Of a stretch of 64,000 nt of DNA, positions 1 through 9,657 are shown one piece after another. Origin of the DNA: Nocardioides bruguierae (lineage in GTDB: Bacteria; Actinomycetota; Actinomycetes; Propionibacteriales; Nocardioidaceae); assembly GCF_023656415.1 (NCBI RefSeq), contig NZ_JAMOIL010000012.1:62001-126000 (forward strand). The letters run 5' to 3'. The translations under genes and the position numbers were made by a program. Every line of letters starts with the position of its first letter. The stretch's first letter is position 1. A model generated the notes under the pieces. The model saw only the letters and a list, made by a program, of their open reading frames with translations. It was not told the origin of the DNA and searched no databases.

Positions 1-699
1 GGCCAGCGTCGAGGAGAACTGCGAGAGCCGGCGCGCGAAGGTGCGGATGTCCTGCTCGCTCCTCAGTTGGGTGCTCAGCACCGTGTTCGCGTCGCGGATC
101 AGGTCGGTGGTCACCTGGAAGTTGGCGTCGGCGTCCTCGATGAAGGACGAGCCGGAGTCGATGAGCCGGGAGAGGTCCTCGCCGCTGCCGCCGAACGCGG
201 CCCCGAGCTCGGTGACCGTGGTGCGCAGGGCGTCGCGGTCGACCGACTGCACGGTGCGGGCCACGTCGCCGAGCAGCTTCTCGGTCGCGATCGGGACGGC
301 GGTGTCGGCGGTGTCGATCTCCGAGCCCTGCTCCAGGTACGGGTCGCTCTTCGTCTGCGGCTTGAGGTCGACGTACTGCTCACCGACGGCCGAGGCGTTC
401 GCGACCACCGCCAGCGTGTCCGCCGGGATGGTGTCCCACTTCTTGTCGATCTGCAGGTGGACGTCGACGCCGTCGTCGGTGAGCACCAGGTCGTCGACCC
501 GGCCGACGGCGACCCCGCGGTAGGTGACCTGGCCGCCGGCGAAGATGCCGCCGGAGGAGGCGAAGTGCGCCACGACCTCGTAGTCGGTGTCGCGGAAGAA
601 CCGGTCGAGCTGGGCGTAGGTGGCGCCCACGTAGGAGCAGCCGACCAGGGTGATCAGCGCGAAGACGAACAGCTGGATGCGGGTGCGGCGGGTGATCAC
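1..699 (-). CDS. mceF: MceF-like Mce/MlaD protein (3' end off window)
   Basis: This is the sixth Mce protein of the operon, a substrate-binding component of an ABC lipid importer anchored in the membrane and reaching into the envelope. 233 codons are visible; the C-terminus lies beyond the left edge. The start is GTG at 699, overlapping the mceE stop by four bases (GTGA). A hydrophobic N-terminal segment (about residues 8-22) is followed by the MlaD domain (about 35-115, with GGQVTYRGVAVGRV) and then helical Mce sequence. Position in the operon supports the F assignment; the lipid carried cannot be read from sequence. Confidence 0.85.
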   Translation of the reverse strand, partial: MITRRTRIQLFVFALITLVGCSYVGATYAQLDRFFRDTDYEVVAHFASSGGIFAGGQVTYRGVAVGRVDDLVLTDDGVDVHLQIDKKWDTIPADTLAVVANASAVGEQYVDLKPQTKSDPYLEQGSEIDTADTAVPIATEKLLGDVARTVQSVDRDALRTTVTELGAAFGGSGEDLSRLIDSGSSFIEDADANFQVTTDLIRDANTVLSTQLRSEQDIRTFARRLSQFSSTLA

Positions 700-2312
700 C
701 GGACCTCACCCCCGTCCCTGGTGTCTCGGGTGGTGTCCGGGCTGGTGTCGCTGGTCGTCCCCACCAGGCCGGGCACGAGCAGCGCCACGAGGTCGGCGTC
801 GTAGAGGGCGGAGAGCTCGCCCATCGTGGGGCCGCGGTCGCCGACCGTCGTCCGTGCCGTGCCCGTCGACGAGCCCGTCGTGGAGCCCCGGGTCTGCTCG
901 GGGGTGCGCAGCGCGTCGACGCCGGCCCGCCCGAGGCCGGGCAGCGAGATCGAGGGCAGCGGGAGCGGGAGACCGCCGCCGCCACTGCTGGACTCGCCGC
1001 CGCCGGGGTTCGGCAGGCCGGGCAGCTGGTTGAGCAGGGTGCACACGGCGACGTCCTTGTTGCGGGGGCGTGCGCACTCCTCGCGCAGCTCCAGCAGGAG
1101 GCGGGGGGTGGCGAGCACCCGCTGGCAGGCCTCGGAGGTCAGGTCCCCGGAGGCGAGGCACTCGGCGACGAGGTCGAGCACGACCGTCGGGTCGAGGTCC
1201 GAAGGGAGCAGCGTCGGCAGCTCGGTCGGGATGCCGTCGTCCAGGCCCAGGGAGAGGTCGATCTGCATCTCGATGGAGAGGTTGGTGTAGTCGCCCATGT
1301 GCAGGTTGCGCGCGACCTGCGGGTTGCGGCCGACGACCTCGTCCACGAAGGGGTAGGTGAGGAAGACGTTGAACGACTCCACCAGCGAGTCGCCGCTGTT
1401 CGCGAGCTCGGCCAGCACGGGCTGGAGCTGCTCGAGGGTGGCGGTGGTGGACTCCTGGGTGGAGCGGATGACGCGCACGCCGACGTCGCCGAGCCGGTTG
1501 AGCGACCGGAGCATCCTCACGAGGTCCTCGCGCTGGGAGTCCAGCGAGCGCAGGGCGGACGGCAGCTCCTCCAGCGCGGCGTCGATGGAGGGCTGCTGAC
1601 GACGCACCGACCGGGCCAGGCGGTCGATCCGCTCGATCGCGTCCACGATGTCGGCCTTTTTGGTGTCCAGGGTGCGCATCAGCACCCGGATCTGCTCGAG
1701 CACGTCGCGGGTGGTGCCCTCGCGGCCCTCCAACGCCGTGTTCAGCTCGGTGGCGATCGTCTTCAGCTGGGCCACGCCGCCGCCGTTGAGCACCAGGCTC
1801 AGCGCGCCGAGCACCTCCTCGACCTCGGTGTTGCGCCCGGTGGCGTCCAGGCCGATGGCGGCGCCGTCCTCGAGGCTGCCGGTGCCGCCGCCGTCGGGGG
1901 CGTCGAGCTCGACGAACTTCTCGCCGAGCAGGCTGGTCTGGCGGATGCGGGCCACCGCGTCGGCGGGCAGCTCGGTGTCCTCGCGCAGCTCGAGGGTGAC
2001 CAGGGCGGTCTCGCCGTCGTCGGCGAGCGCCACGTCGGTGACCTGGCCGACGGTGACGTCGTCGACCTTGACGGTCGACTTGGGCACGAGGTCCAGCACG
2101 TCGCGGAACTGGGCGGTGACGGTGATCGGGTCGTCGCCGACGTCCGGGCCGCCGGGCAGCGGGAGGGAGTAGACGTCGAAGCCGCTGCTGCAGGCCGAGA
2201 GGCCCAGCGGCAGGACGACGGCCAGCGCCGCCGCGCGCCAGAGGCGGGCCAGCCGACCGGGCCCACGGCGGGGCTGGCGTCGGGGCTGGCGTCGGGGCTG
2301 GGTGGCGCTCAT
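696..2312 (-). CDS. mceE: MceE-like lipoprotein of Mce transporter
   Basis: This is the Mce family member that is typically a lipoprotein. The 538-residue product has a basic N-terminus, a hydrophobic stretch and a lipobox LSAC (Cys at about residue 42), so it should be exported and lipidated. The MlaD domain follows at about 60-135, then a long helical region and a Ser/Gly-rich low-complexity tail. ATG at 2312 is chosen because it overlaps the mceD stop (ATGA) and directly precedes the signal peptide; a longer open frame upstream runs into mceD. The N-terminus carries a tandem Arg/Gln/Pro repeat encoded by the 2270-2301 repeats. Confidence 0.88.
   Translation of the reverse strand: MSATQPRRQPRRQPRRGPGRLARLWRAAALAVVLPLGLSACSSGFDVYSLPLPGGPDVGDDPITVTAQFRDVLDLVPKSTVKVDDVTVGQVTDVALADDGETALVTLELREDTELPADAVARIRQTSLLGEKFVELDAPDGGGTGSLEDGAAIGLDATGRNTEVEEVLGALSLVLNGGGVAQLKTIATELNTALEGREGTTRDVLEQIRVLMRTLDTKKADIVDAIERIDRLARSVRRQQPSIDAALEELPSALRSLDSQREDLVRMLRSLNRLGDVGVRVIRSTQESTTATLEQLQPVLAELANSGDSLVESFNVFLTYPFVDEVVGRNPQVARNLHMGDYTNLSIEMQIDLSLGLDDGIPTELPTLLPSDLDPTVVLDLVAECLASGDLTSEACQRVLATPRLLLELREECARPRNKDVAVCTLLNQLPGLPNPGGGESSSGGGGLPLPLPSISLPGLGRAGVDALRTPEQTRGSTTGSSTGTARTTVGDRGPTMGELSALYDADLVALLVPGLVGTTSDTSPDTTRDTRDGGEVR
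2270..2301. repeat. 12-bp tandem repeat in mceE N-terminus
   Basis: Two full copies and one partial copy of GGGGCTGGCGTC lie in the signal-peptide region of mceE. The period is a multiple of three, so the repeat adds an Arg-Gln-Pro-Arg unit to the basic N-region without shifting frame. Confidence 0.8.
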
Positions 2313-3469
2313 TCGGTCACCGCCACGAGTCCGCCGAGCGTGGCGTCGGAGAGCACCGCGGCACCGCTCGTGCTGCCGCTGCGCCCGCGCAGCGCGTCCA
2401 GGGCACCGGGGCGCGGCAGCGCGCCCTCGAGGGCGTCGCACAGGCCACCGGTGTCGTCGACGGAGTTGGCGACGGTGCACAGCAGCAGCGCCGGGTCGTT
2501 GACCAGCTGGTCCTCGATCAGCGTGAGGTTCGCGTTGGTGTCGAGGGTGCCGGCCTGCGGGTTGTAGGTCAGGTACAGGTTGTTCAGCGCCAGCGGTGCG
2601 GCGTCGAGGGTCTCGTCGAGCGCGGCGCGCTGCTTCACCAGGACCTTGGCCACGCGGTTCAGCCCCTTCACGTCCTCGGTGAGGATCTCCCCGTTGTCGT
2701 CCACGAAGCGGCGCACCTGGGTGAGCGCCGTCGCGAGCGCGTCCAGCGCCGCGGCGAGGTCCTGCCGCTCGCCCGCGAGCAGGTCGGAGACGTCGGCCAG
2801 CGAGCTGTTGAACCGGCGCACGGTCGTGTCGTTGTCGGCGAGCGTCTCCAGGAACTGCCCCAGCTCGGCCGAGGCACCGAAGAGGTCGTCGGAGTTGTCG
2901 TCGAGGGTCTCGGTGAAGTCGGCGAAGTCGCTGAGCGTCTGCCGGAACGTCGCGCCCTGGCCGCCGAAGTTCTCGGCCGTCTGCACGAGCAGGTCGGAGA
3001 GGGCACCGTCGCTGTTCGCGCCTTCGGGGCCGAGCGCCACCGTCAGGTCGTCGAGCGACTGGTAGACCTGGTCCAGCTCGAGGGGGACGGCGGTGCGGTC
3101 TGTGCCGAGCTCGGCGCCGGACTCCAGCACCGCGCCGCCGGTGTAGGCGGGGGTGAGCTGCACGTAGCGGTCGCCGACCACCGACGGGGAGATGACGACG
3201 GCCTGGGCGTCCGCGGGGACGTCCAGCTCACCGTCGTAGCGCATGGTGACCACCACGTCCGTGCCGTCGGGGCGCACGGAGGTGATCTCCCCGACCGGGA
3301 CGCCCAGCACCCGCACGTCGCTGCCCTCGTAGAGCTGGGCGGCGGAGGTGAAGCGGGCGGTCAGGGTCTTGCCGTCGTCGCCGTCCAGGAGGACGACGCC
3401 GACGGTGACGACCACGGCCAGCGCGACGAGCGCCAGGAGCACGGTGCGCACGGTGGTGAGGGCCCTCAT
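2309..3469 (-). CDS. mceD: MceD-like Mce/MlaD protein
   Basis: Mce substrate-binding protein of 386 residues. It has an N-terminal transmembrane or signal-anchor segment (about 9-29), an MlaD domain (about 36-115, with YEGSDVRVLGVPVGEI) and a long alpha-helical MCE C-terminal region. Both ends overlap neighbours by four bases (mceC stop/ATG at 3469; own stop/mceE ATG), which implies translational coupling across the operon. It is expected to assemble with the other Mce proteins into a hexameric lipid conduit. Confidence 0.87.
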   Translation of the reverse strand: MRALTTVRTVLLALVALAVVVTVGVVLLDGDDGKTLTARFTSAAQLYEGSDVRVLGVPVGEITSVRPDGTDVVVTMRYDGELDVPADAQAVVISPSVVGDRYVQLTPAYTGGAVLESGAELGTDRTAVPLELDQVYQSLDDLTVALGPEGANSDGALSDLLVQTAENFGGQGATFRQTLSDFADFTETLDDNSDDLFGASAELGQFLETLADNDTTVRRFNSSLADVSDLLAGERQDLAAALDALATALTQVRRFVDDNGEILTEDVKGLNRVAKVLVKQRAALDETLDAAPLALNNLYLTYNPQAGTLDTNANLTLIEDQLVNDPALLLCTVANSVDDTGGLCDALEGALPRPGALDALRGRSGSTSGAAVLSDATLGGLVAVTE

Positions 3470-4464
3470 CCGAGACCACCACCGTTCTGGAGCTCCGCGA
3501 TCGGCGGGAAGTTCTGGATGTAGGTGTCGAACCAGGGGCCGTTGCCCAGCGTCGAGGCGAAGACGCGGTAGAACGGCGCCATCAGCCGGAGGCTGTTGTC
3601 GATGTTGTCCTCGTTCTTGTTGAGCACGTCGAGCACCGCGTCGAGGTTCTCCAGGGCGGGCTTCAGATCGGCGCGCGACTGCCGGATCAGCGTGGTCAGC
3701 TCCCGCGAGAGCCGCTGGGTGGAGACGAGCAGCCGGTGGATGGCCTGCCGCCGCTCGACCAGCGCCCGGAACAGGACGTCGGCGTCCTTCATCAGCGCGA
3801 CGATGTCCTCGTCACGGGCGTCGAGCACGGTGGAGAGCCGGCGCAGGTTGACCAGCAGGCTGTTGATCTCGTCGTTCTTGGCCGCGATGTTCGCGCTGAG
3901 CGCCGAGACGCCGGCCAGGGCGCCGCGGAACTCCTCGGGGGTGTCGCGGGTCAGGTCGGCCAGGGTGCGCAGCGACTCGGTGAGCTGGCCGGTGTCGATC
4001 CGCTCGGCGGTGTCGGCGAGCCCGGTGAAGGCGTCGACGACGTCGAACGGGGAGGTCGTGCGCGAGACCGGGATGGTGCCGCCCTCCTCCATCCGGGGGC
4101 CGGCCTGCCCCGCCCTGGCGACGCTGGGCTCGACGGACAGGAACATGTCGCCGAGCAGCGTCTTCACGCGGATGGAGGCGCGGGCGTCGGTGTCGAAGGT
4201 GTCGTCGGTGCTGACCCGGAACCCGACGCGGACCTTGTCCCCGTCCAGCTCGATGGTGCGCACCTCGCCGACGCGGACGCCGGCGATGCGGACCTCGTCG
4301 TCGACCTTGAGGCCGCCGGCCTCGCTGAACTCGGCGTAGTAGGTCTGCCCGCCACCGATGAGGGGCAGGTCCTGGGCACGGAACGCGGCGACCAGCAGCA
4401 GCGCCAGCACGACGAGGCTGACGGCGCCGATCACCACGGGGTTGCGCTCGCGGAAGGGCTTCAT
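3466..4464 (-). CDS. mceC: MceC-like Mce/MlaD protein
   Basis: Mce protein of 332 residues with an N-terminal membrane anchor (about 10-28) and an MlaD domain (about 38-115, with KVDDEVRIAGVRVGEV). The start is ATG at 4464, overlapping the mceB stop by four bases. An upstream open frame continues into mceB in another phase and is not used. It is shorter than its paralogues because the helical C-terminal region is reduced. Confidence 0.87.
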   Translation of the reverse strand: MKPFRERNPVVIGAVSLVVLALLLVAAFRAQDLPLIGGGQTYYAEFSEAGGLKVDDEVRIAGVRVGEVRTIELDGDKVRVGFRVSTDDTFDTDARASIRVKTLLGDMFLSVEPSVARAGQAGPRMEEGGTIPVSRTTSPFDVVDAFTGLADTAERIDTGQLTESLRTLADLTRDTPEEFRGALAGVSALSANIAAKNDEINSLLVNLRRLSTVLDARDEDIVALMKDADVLFRALVERRQAIHRLLVSTQRLSRELTTLIRQSRADLKPALENLDAVLDVLNKNEDNIDNSLRLMAPFYRVFASTLGNGPWFDTYIQNFPPIAELQNGGGLG

Positions 4465-5507
4465 CCGAGGTCGCACCTCGCAGACCCCGTCTCGTACTTC
4501 AGCGGGACGGTCTCGCCCCCGGGGATGGTCACGTCGGCCTCGAAGTGGCAGAGGTAGAAGTTGAACCAGGAGCCGTAGGTGGCGGTGCCGCCGATGGTGT
4601 TGAGCTTGACCGGCAGCACCTGGAGCGCGCGGTCGAGCTCCTCGGAGCCGTCGTCGATGTTCCGCGTGAGCCGGCGCAGCTGCTTGATGTCGGTGACCAG
4701 CGGGGCGCGCACGTCGGTGACGAGGCCGGCGGTCTCCTCGGAGAGCAGCGAGATCTGCGTCAGCGAGTCGAGGATCGGCTCGCGGTCGTTCTTCAGCCCG
4801 CGCACGAGCTGCTTGAACGTGATGATCAGGTCGGAGAGCTGGTCGTCGCGGTCGGCCAGGTGGTCCAGCGCCTGGTCGAGGTTCTCGATCAGGTCGGTGA
4901 TGACCTCGTCGCGGTCGGCCAGCGTCTGGGTGACCGACGCCGTGTGGCCGAGCAGGCTCTCCAGCGTGCCGCCCTCCCCCTGGAAGACCTGGACGATCTC
5001 GTAGGAGAGCTGGTTGACGTCGGCCGGGCTCAGGGCCTGGAACAGCGGCTTGAAGCCGTTGAACAGCACGGTCAGGTCCAGCGCCGGGCGGGTCTGGGCG
5101 ACCGCGATCACCGGGTCGCCGTCGACCTCCCCGAGGTCCACGGGGTCGGACGAGGGCCGCTGGTCGAGGCTGATGTAGCGCTGCCCGACCAGGTTGCGGT
5201 ACCGGATCGTGGCGTGGGTGACGTCGGTGACGGGCACCTGCGTCTGGAGGTCGAAGGAGACCATCGCCATCCTGCCGTCCACGACCTCGATGTCGGTCAC
5301 GGAGCCGACCTTGACGCCGGCGACGCGCACGTCGTCGCCGGCCACCACGCCGGTGGCGTCGGTGAACGTCGCGCGCACCGGCCGGGTCTCGGCGAAGGAC
5401 AGGTTGCCGACCGTGATCACCAGCAGGCCCGTGGCCAGCGTGGTGACGAGGACGAAGATGCCGAGCTTGACCAGGTCGGCGGCGGTGCGGCCGTCGAGGA
5501 GCTTCAT
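4461..5507 (-). CDS. mceB: MceB-like Mce/MlaD protein
   Basis: Mce protein of 348 residues with an N-terminal anchor (about 13-33) and an MlaD domain (about 40-118, with VAGDDVRVAGVKVGSV). A helical region follows, ending in a short Cys-containing tail (FYLCHFEADV, then SARCDLG). The two Cys near the C-terminus could form a disulfide outside the cytoplasm; this is inference. The ATG overlaps the mceA stop (ATGA). Confidence 0.87.
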   Translation of the reverse strand: MKLLDGRTAADLVKLGIFVLVTTLATGLLVITVGNLSFAETRPVRATFTDATGVVAGDDVRVAGVKVGSVTDIEVVDGRMAMVSFDLQTQVPVTDVTHATIRYRNLVGQRYISLDQRPSSDPVDLGEVDGDPVIAVAQTRPALDLTVLFNGFKPLFQALSPADVNQLSYEIVQVFQGEGGTLESLLGHTASVTQTLADRDEVITDLIENLDQALDHLADRDDQLSDLIITFKQLVRGLKNDREPILDSLTQISLLSEETAGLVTDVRAPLVTDIKQLRRLTRNIDDGSEELDRALQVLPVKLNTIGGTATYGSWFNFYLCHFEADVTIPGGETVPLKYETGSARCDLG

Positions 5508-6784
5508 CGCAGCTCCACCTCCGCCCCGCGGGCCATCGGCGCCACCAGGAGGGCACCCAGGTCGGGCACGTCCTCGGCGGTCGTGCCGAGGGCCGGCGCG
5601 AGCAGCGAGTCGACCAGGGCCGTCTCGGCGTCACTGCCGGCGCGGCCCGCGTCCGTGCGGAAGAAGTAGCTGGGGGTCACGCGTGAGGTTCCCTTGCCGG
5701 TGGGCTCGTCGACGCCGTCGTCCATGTTCGGCTGGGCCCGGAGCGGGTTGTCCTGGTCGAACGGCGGGTTGGGCAGGTGCAGGCAGCTGGGGCCGCGGTC
5801 CTCGCCGAAGCGCGGGACGTCGGCGGCGGTGTAGCCGCGGGGCTGGTTCGGCAGCGTCTCGAGGGTGATGTGCAGCGTGTGGTTGCGGAAGGCCTCGGCC
5901 TGGATCTTGCCCGCGTTGACCAGGCCCTCCGTCAGGCAGCTGAACTCCGGGGCGTACTTGGCCAGGAGCCGCACCTGCGGCTCGGAGACCTCGCCGAGGC
6001 GGATCAGGTTCTGCTCGTTGTCCCGCAGGAAGGTGCGTGCCGAGCCGGAGAACGCGCTGACGTCGTTGAAGAGGGCGTTCAGCATCTCCTCGCGGTCGCG
6101 CAGCGTGGTGGTCGTGGTGACGGTGTCGTCGAGGATCTGCCCGACCTGGGGCAGCACGTCGGCGTAGAGGTCGGAGACCTCCGCGGTCAGGCGCAGGTCC
6201 TCCACCAGGGCCGGCAGCTGCGGGTTGAGCTTCTTCAGGTAGGCGTCGACCGTCTCGAGGTTCTCCCCGATGAGGTCGCCGCGACCCTCCAGCGCCGTCG
6301 CCAGCGCCGTGAGCGTGGCGTTGAGGTCGGCCGGGCGGACGGTGCGCAGCAGCGGGTAGAGGTCGTCGAGGACCTCCTCGACCTCGGTCGACAGGCGCGT
6401 CTGGGTGATCGTGTCGCCGGCCTGGATCGGCCGGGCCGGGTCGGCCGGGACCTCGAGCTTGACGTACTTCTCGCCGAACAGCGTCTTGGGCACGATGTAG
6501 GCGGAGACGTTGGACGGGATGGTCTCGGTGCTGTCGGGGAACAGCCCGAGCTCCACGTCCACGCCCTCGGAGGTGGCGTCGAAGGAGAGCACCTCGCCGA
6601 CGATGACGCCGCGGATCTTCACGTCGCCGCGCCGCGGCAGCTGGAGCCCGGCGCTGGTGCTGCGCAGGGTGACGGTCGTGTAGTCGCGGAAGACGCCCGT
6701 GAACTGGGCGTAGGTGAGCCACACCGCCACCAGCAGCAGTGCGAGGAAGACGAGTCCGAGCGTGCGGACGTGACGCAGCAGCAC
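5504..6784 (-). CDS. mceA: MceA-like Mce/MlaD protein
   Basis: First Mce protein of the operon, 426 residues. It has a signal-anchor helix (about 9-27), an MlaD domain (about 36-115, with LPRRGDVKIRGVIVGEVL) and a long MCE helical domain. The GTG start at 6784 lies two bases after the YrbEB stop. Together with the downstream paralogues it should form the periplasmic/cell-wall barrel of the importer energised by Mkl. Confidence 0.88.
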   Translation of the reverse strand: MLLRHVRTLGLVFLALLLVAVWLTYAQFTGVFRDYTTVTLRSTSAGLQLPRRGDVKIRGVIVGEVLSFDATSEGVDVELGLFPDSTETIPSNVSAYIVPKTLFGEKYVKLEVPADPARPIQAGDTITQTRLSTEVEEVLDDLYPLLRTVRPADLNATLTALATALEGRGDLIGENLETVDAYLKKLNPQLPALVEDLRLTAEVSDLYADVLPQVGQILDDTVTTTTTLRDREEMLNALFNDVSAFSGSARTFLRDNEQNLIRLGEVSEPQVRLLAKYAPEFSCLTEGLVNAGKIQAEAFRNHTLHITLETLPNQPRGYTAADVPRFGEDRGPSCLHLPNPPFDQDNPLRAQPNMDDGVDEPTGKGTSRVTPSYFFRTDAGRAGSDAETALVDSLLAPALGTTAEDVPDLGALLVAPMARGAEVELR

Positions 6785-6786
6785 GA

Positions 6787-7614
6787 CTACCCTGCCAACC
6801 TGACCGTGGTCGTGGTGCCCCAGATCGCCATCGACAGCATGAGGTCGATGACGTTCACCGCGACGATGGAGGTGCGCACCGCGCGCCCCACGGCCACGCC
6901 CACGCCGGCCGGGCCGCCGCTGGCGGTGTAGCCGTAGTAGCAGTGGATGAGGATCACCGTCACCGCGAAGACGAGCACCTTGCCGAAGGACCAGAGCACG
7001 TCCTCGGGTGCCAGGAACTTGGTGAAGTTGTCGGCGTACGTGCCTGCTGACTGGCCGTAGATGCCGGTCACCGTCAGCCGGGTGGCGAAGTAGGACGAGA
7101 GCAGCCCCACGACGTACAGGGGGACGATCGCGATGAGACCACCGATGATGCGGGTGCTCACCAGGTACTGCATCGAGGGGATCGCCATCACCTCGACGGC
7201 GTCGATCTCCTCGGAGATGCGCATCGCGCCCAGCTGGGCGGTGAAGCCGCAGCCCACCGTGGCGGCCAGCGCGATGCCCGCGACCAACGGGGCGATCTCG
7301 CGGGTGTTGAAGTAGGCAGAGACGAAGCCGGCGAACCGGGCGGTGCCCAGCTGGTCGAGCGCGGCGTAGCCGGAGAGGCCGACCTGGGCGCCGGTGAAGA
7401 ACGTCATCGAGACGATCACGCCGACGGTGCCGCCGATGACCGCCAGCGACCCCGAGCCGAGGGTGACCTCGGCCAGGATGCGCATGATCTCCTTGTAGTA
7501 GCGGCGCGCCGTGCGCGGGGTCGCCGCCAGGGCGCGCAGGTAGAACGCGAGCTGCCCACCGAGGTCGTCGAGGGCCCCGAGCGGCTTGGTGTAGATCGCC
7601 TTGAGGTCGGCCAC
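6787..7614 (-). CDS. YrbEB/MlaE-family permease
   Basis: ABC permease subunit of the Mce importer, 275 residues and mostly hydrophobic, with about five to six membrane segments. The MlaE domain carries the characteristic ISEEIDAVEVMAI cytoplasmic coupling stretch (about residues 130-145). It uses a GTG start at 7614, eight bases after the previous stop. It pairs with the upstream YrbEA-type subunit to form the membrane channel; order in the operon supports the B assignment. Confidence 0.9.
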   Translation of the reverse strand: MADLKAIYTKPLGALDDLGGQLAFYLRALAATPRTARRYYKEIMRILAEVTLGSGSLAVIGGTVGVIVSMTFFTGAQVGLSGYAALDQLGTARFAGFVSAYFNTREIAPLVAGIALAATVGCGFTAQLGAMRISEEIDAVEVMAIPSMQYLVSTRIIGGLIAIVPLYVVGLLSSYFATRLTVTGIYGQSAGTYADNFTKFLAPEDVLWSFGKVLVFAVTVILIHCYYGYTASGGPAGVGVAVGRAVRTSIVAVNVIDLMLSMAIWGTTTTVRLAG

Positions 7615-7621
7615 GGCCCCT

Positions 7622-8404
7622 TCACCCGCCCTTCGGGGGGACGATCTGGAGGTAGACCGCGCTGAGGACGAAGTTGGCGATGAACAGCAGCAGGAACGTG
7701 ATCACCACGGACTCGTTGACCGCGTCGCCCACGCCCTTGGGGCCACCCCCGGCGTTCATCCCCTTGTAGGAGGCGACCACGGCCGCGATGAGGCCGAAGA
7801 TCAGCGCCTTGACCAGGCCGATCCAGATGTCCGGCAGCTGCGCGAGCGCGGTGAAGGAGGCGATGTAGGCGCCGGGCGTGCCGTCCTGGAGGACGACGTT
7901 GAAGACGTAGCCGCCGGCGACGCCGACCACCGAGACCAGGCCGTTGAGGAAGACGGCGACCAGCATGGTGGCCAGCACGCGGGGCACCACCAGGCGCTGG
8001 ATCGGGTCGATGCCCAGCACCATCATCGCGTCCAGCTCCTCGCGGATCTTGCGGGCGCCGAGGTCGGCGGCGATGGCGGAGCCGCCGGCGCCGGCGATGA
8101 GGAGGGCGGTCGCGATCGGGGCGGCCTGCTGGACGACGGCGAGGACCGATGCGGAGCCGGTGAACGACTCGGCGCCGAACTGACGGATCAGGCCACCCAC
8201 CTGGAGCGCGATGACCGCACCGAACGGGATGGCCACCAGGGCGGTCGGGATGATCGTCACCGACGCCACGAACCAGGCCTGCTGGATGAACTCGCGCAGC
8301 TGGAAGGGGCGCCGGAAGAGCCCACGCGCGACGTCGAGCGCGAAGGCGAAGAGGCTGCCCGCAGCCCCCACCGGGGCGAGCAGGCGGGCGGTGGTCGAGG
8401 CCAT
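7622..8404 (-). CDS. YrbEA/MlaE-family permease
   Basis: First ABC permease subunit of the Mce importer, 260 residues, with several transmembrane helices and the MlaE signature around IREELDAMMVLGIDPIQRLVVPR, given here only in part: IREELDAMMVLG. The ATG at 8404 follows a GAGGG ribosome-binding site. It sits directly downstream of the ATPase gene mkl. This ATPase-permease-permease-Mce order is the standard mce operon layout of actinobacteria. Confidence 0.9.
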   Translation of the reverse strand: MASTTARLLAPVGAAGSLFAFALDVARGLFRRPFQLREFIQQAWFVASVTIIPTALVAIPFGAVIALQVGGLIRQFGAESFTGSASVLAVVQQAAPIATALLIAGAGGSAIAADLGARKIREELDAMMVLGIDPIQRLVVPRVLATMLVAVFLNGLVSVVGVAGGYVFNVVLQDGTPGAYIASFTALAQLPDIWIGLVKALIFGLIAAVVASYKGMNAGGGPKGVGDAVNESVVITFLLLFIANFVLSAVYLQIVPPKGG

Positions 8405-8411
8405 CGGTCCC

Positions 8412-9365
8412 TCAGGCCCCCGTCGCCATGGCCATGCCGGGCGAGAACGATCCGGGCGGCGGCGTCACCCCATTCTCGCGGCACCAGCCGCCGGGCTCGC
8501 GCTGGCTGCGCCGCGGGATGCCGTTGGAGGGCTCCAGCTGGAGCGGGATCGGCGGGAGGGGCGGCAGCTCCTGGTCCGCCTCGGCGGCGAGCTCGTCGGC
8601 GTCCTTCTCCTCGGACATGCCGATCGGGCCGACGCGCTGGGCGTTGAGGAACTGACGCACGACGGGTTCCTCGGAGGAGAGCAGCATCTCGCGCGGCCCG
8701 AACATGGCCAGGTGCTTGTGGTAGAGCAGGCCGATGTTGTCGGGCACCGTGCGCGCGGTGTTGATGTCGTGCGTGACGATCAGGAAGGTCGCGTCGATCT
8801 GGGCGTTGAGGTCGACGATGAGCTGGTTGAGGAACGCGGTGCGCACCGGGTCCAGGCCGGAGTCGGGCTCGTCGAAGAGCACGATCTCGGGGTCGAGGAC
8901 GAGCGCGCGCGCCAGGCCGGCGCGCTTGCGCATGCCGCCGGAGATCTCGCCGGGCAGCTTGTCCTCCGAGCCGACGAGGCCGACCAGGTCCATCTTCTCC
9001 ATGACGACCTGCCGGACCTCGGACTCCGACTTGCGCGTGTGCTCGCGCAGCGGGAAGGCGACGTTGTCGTAGAGGTTCATCGAGCCGAACATCGCGCCGT
9101 CCTGGAACAGCACACCGAACAGCTTGCGGATCTCGTAGAGCTCGCGCTCGGAGCAGGAGGCTATGTCCGTGCCCTCGATGACGATCGAGCCCCGGTCGGG
9201 CTTCAGCAGCCCGATCAGCGACTTCAGGAACACCGACTTGCCGGTGCCCGACGGGCCCAGCATCACGCAGATCTCCCCGGCCGGCACCGTCAGCGTGACG
9301 TCTCCCCAGATCAGCTGCCTGCCGAAGGACTTCGTCAGGTTCTCGACCTTGATCTCGACACCCAT
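8412..9365 (-). CDS. mkl: Mkl/MlaF-type ATPase of Mce importer
   Basis: ATP-binding subunit that powers Mce lipid import, 317 residues. Walker A GPSGTGKS is at 37-44, the ABC signature ISGGMRKRAGLARAL near 145 and Walker B IVLFDEPDSG near 170. The ~70-residue C-terminal extension beyond the nucleotide-binding domain is typical of Mkl. ATG at 9365 is preceded by a GGGAGGGGAGG Shine-Dalgarno run; the frame stays open farther upstream but without family similarity. It heads the operon. In Mycobacterium tuberculosis the orphan mkl also lies close to rplJ-rplL, so the location looks ancestral. Confidence 0.92.
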   Translation of the reverse strand: MGVEIKVENLTKSFGRQLIWGDVTLTVPAGEICVMLGPSGTGKSVFLKSLIGLLKPDRGSIVIEGTDIASCSERELYEIRKLFGVLFQDGAMFGSMNLYDNVAFPLREHTRKSESEVRQVVMEKMDLVGLVGSEDKLPGEISGGMRKRAGLARALVLDPEIVLFDEPDSGLDPVRTAFLNQLIVDLNAQIDATFLIVTHDINTARTVPDNIGLLYHKHLAMFGPREMLLSSEEPVVRQFLNAQRVGPIGMSEEKDADELAAEADQELPPLPPIPLQLEPSNGIPRRSQREPGGWCRENGVTPPPGSFSPGMAMATGA

Positions 9366-9657
9366 CGCGCGCCTCCCCTCCCGTGCGGCGGCACCGGGTG
9401 GCGCCGCTTCCTGACCTGCCAGTAACAACGGCGGGGTCGGCGCGAGGTTACGCACGAATGTCGCCCACGTCACGCTGGACGCGTGGTCGCGGTCACATCC
9501 GGTGGCAGGTCCGTCCTGCCGGTCGGCAGGGGCGGGGCCCCACCGGAGGGGTTTCGAGGAGGAGGCCGCGCCGGTCAAGACCGCCGGCCACTCTCGGCAG
9601 CGCTGTCACGGCCGCTGCCGGGAACGCCGCGAGGGCGGCCACCCCTGATCGGGATGA
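9366..9657. other. Gap between mkl and rplL
   Basis: This stretch must hold the mce operon promoter on the minus strand. The only suggestive element is TTACTG (9426-9431 read on the minus strand), but I cannot pair it with a convincing -35. No gene is supported here. Confidence 0.4.
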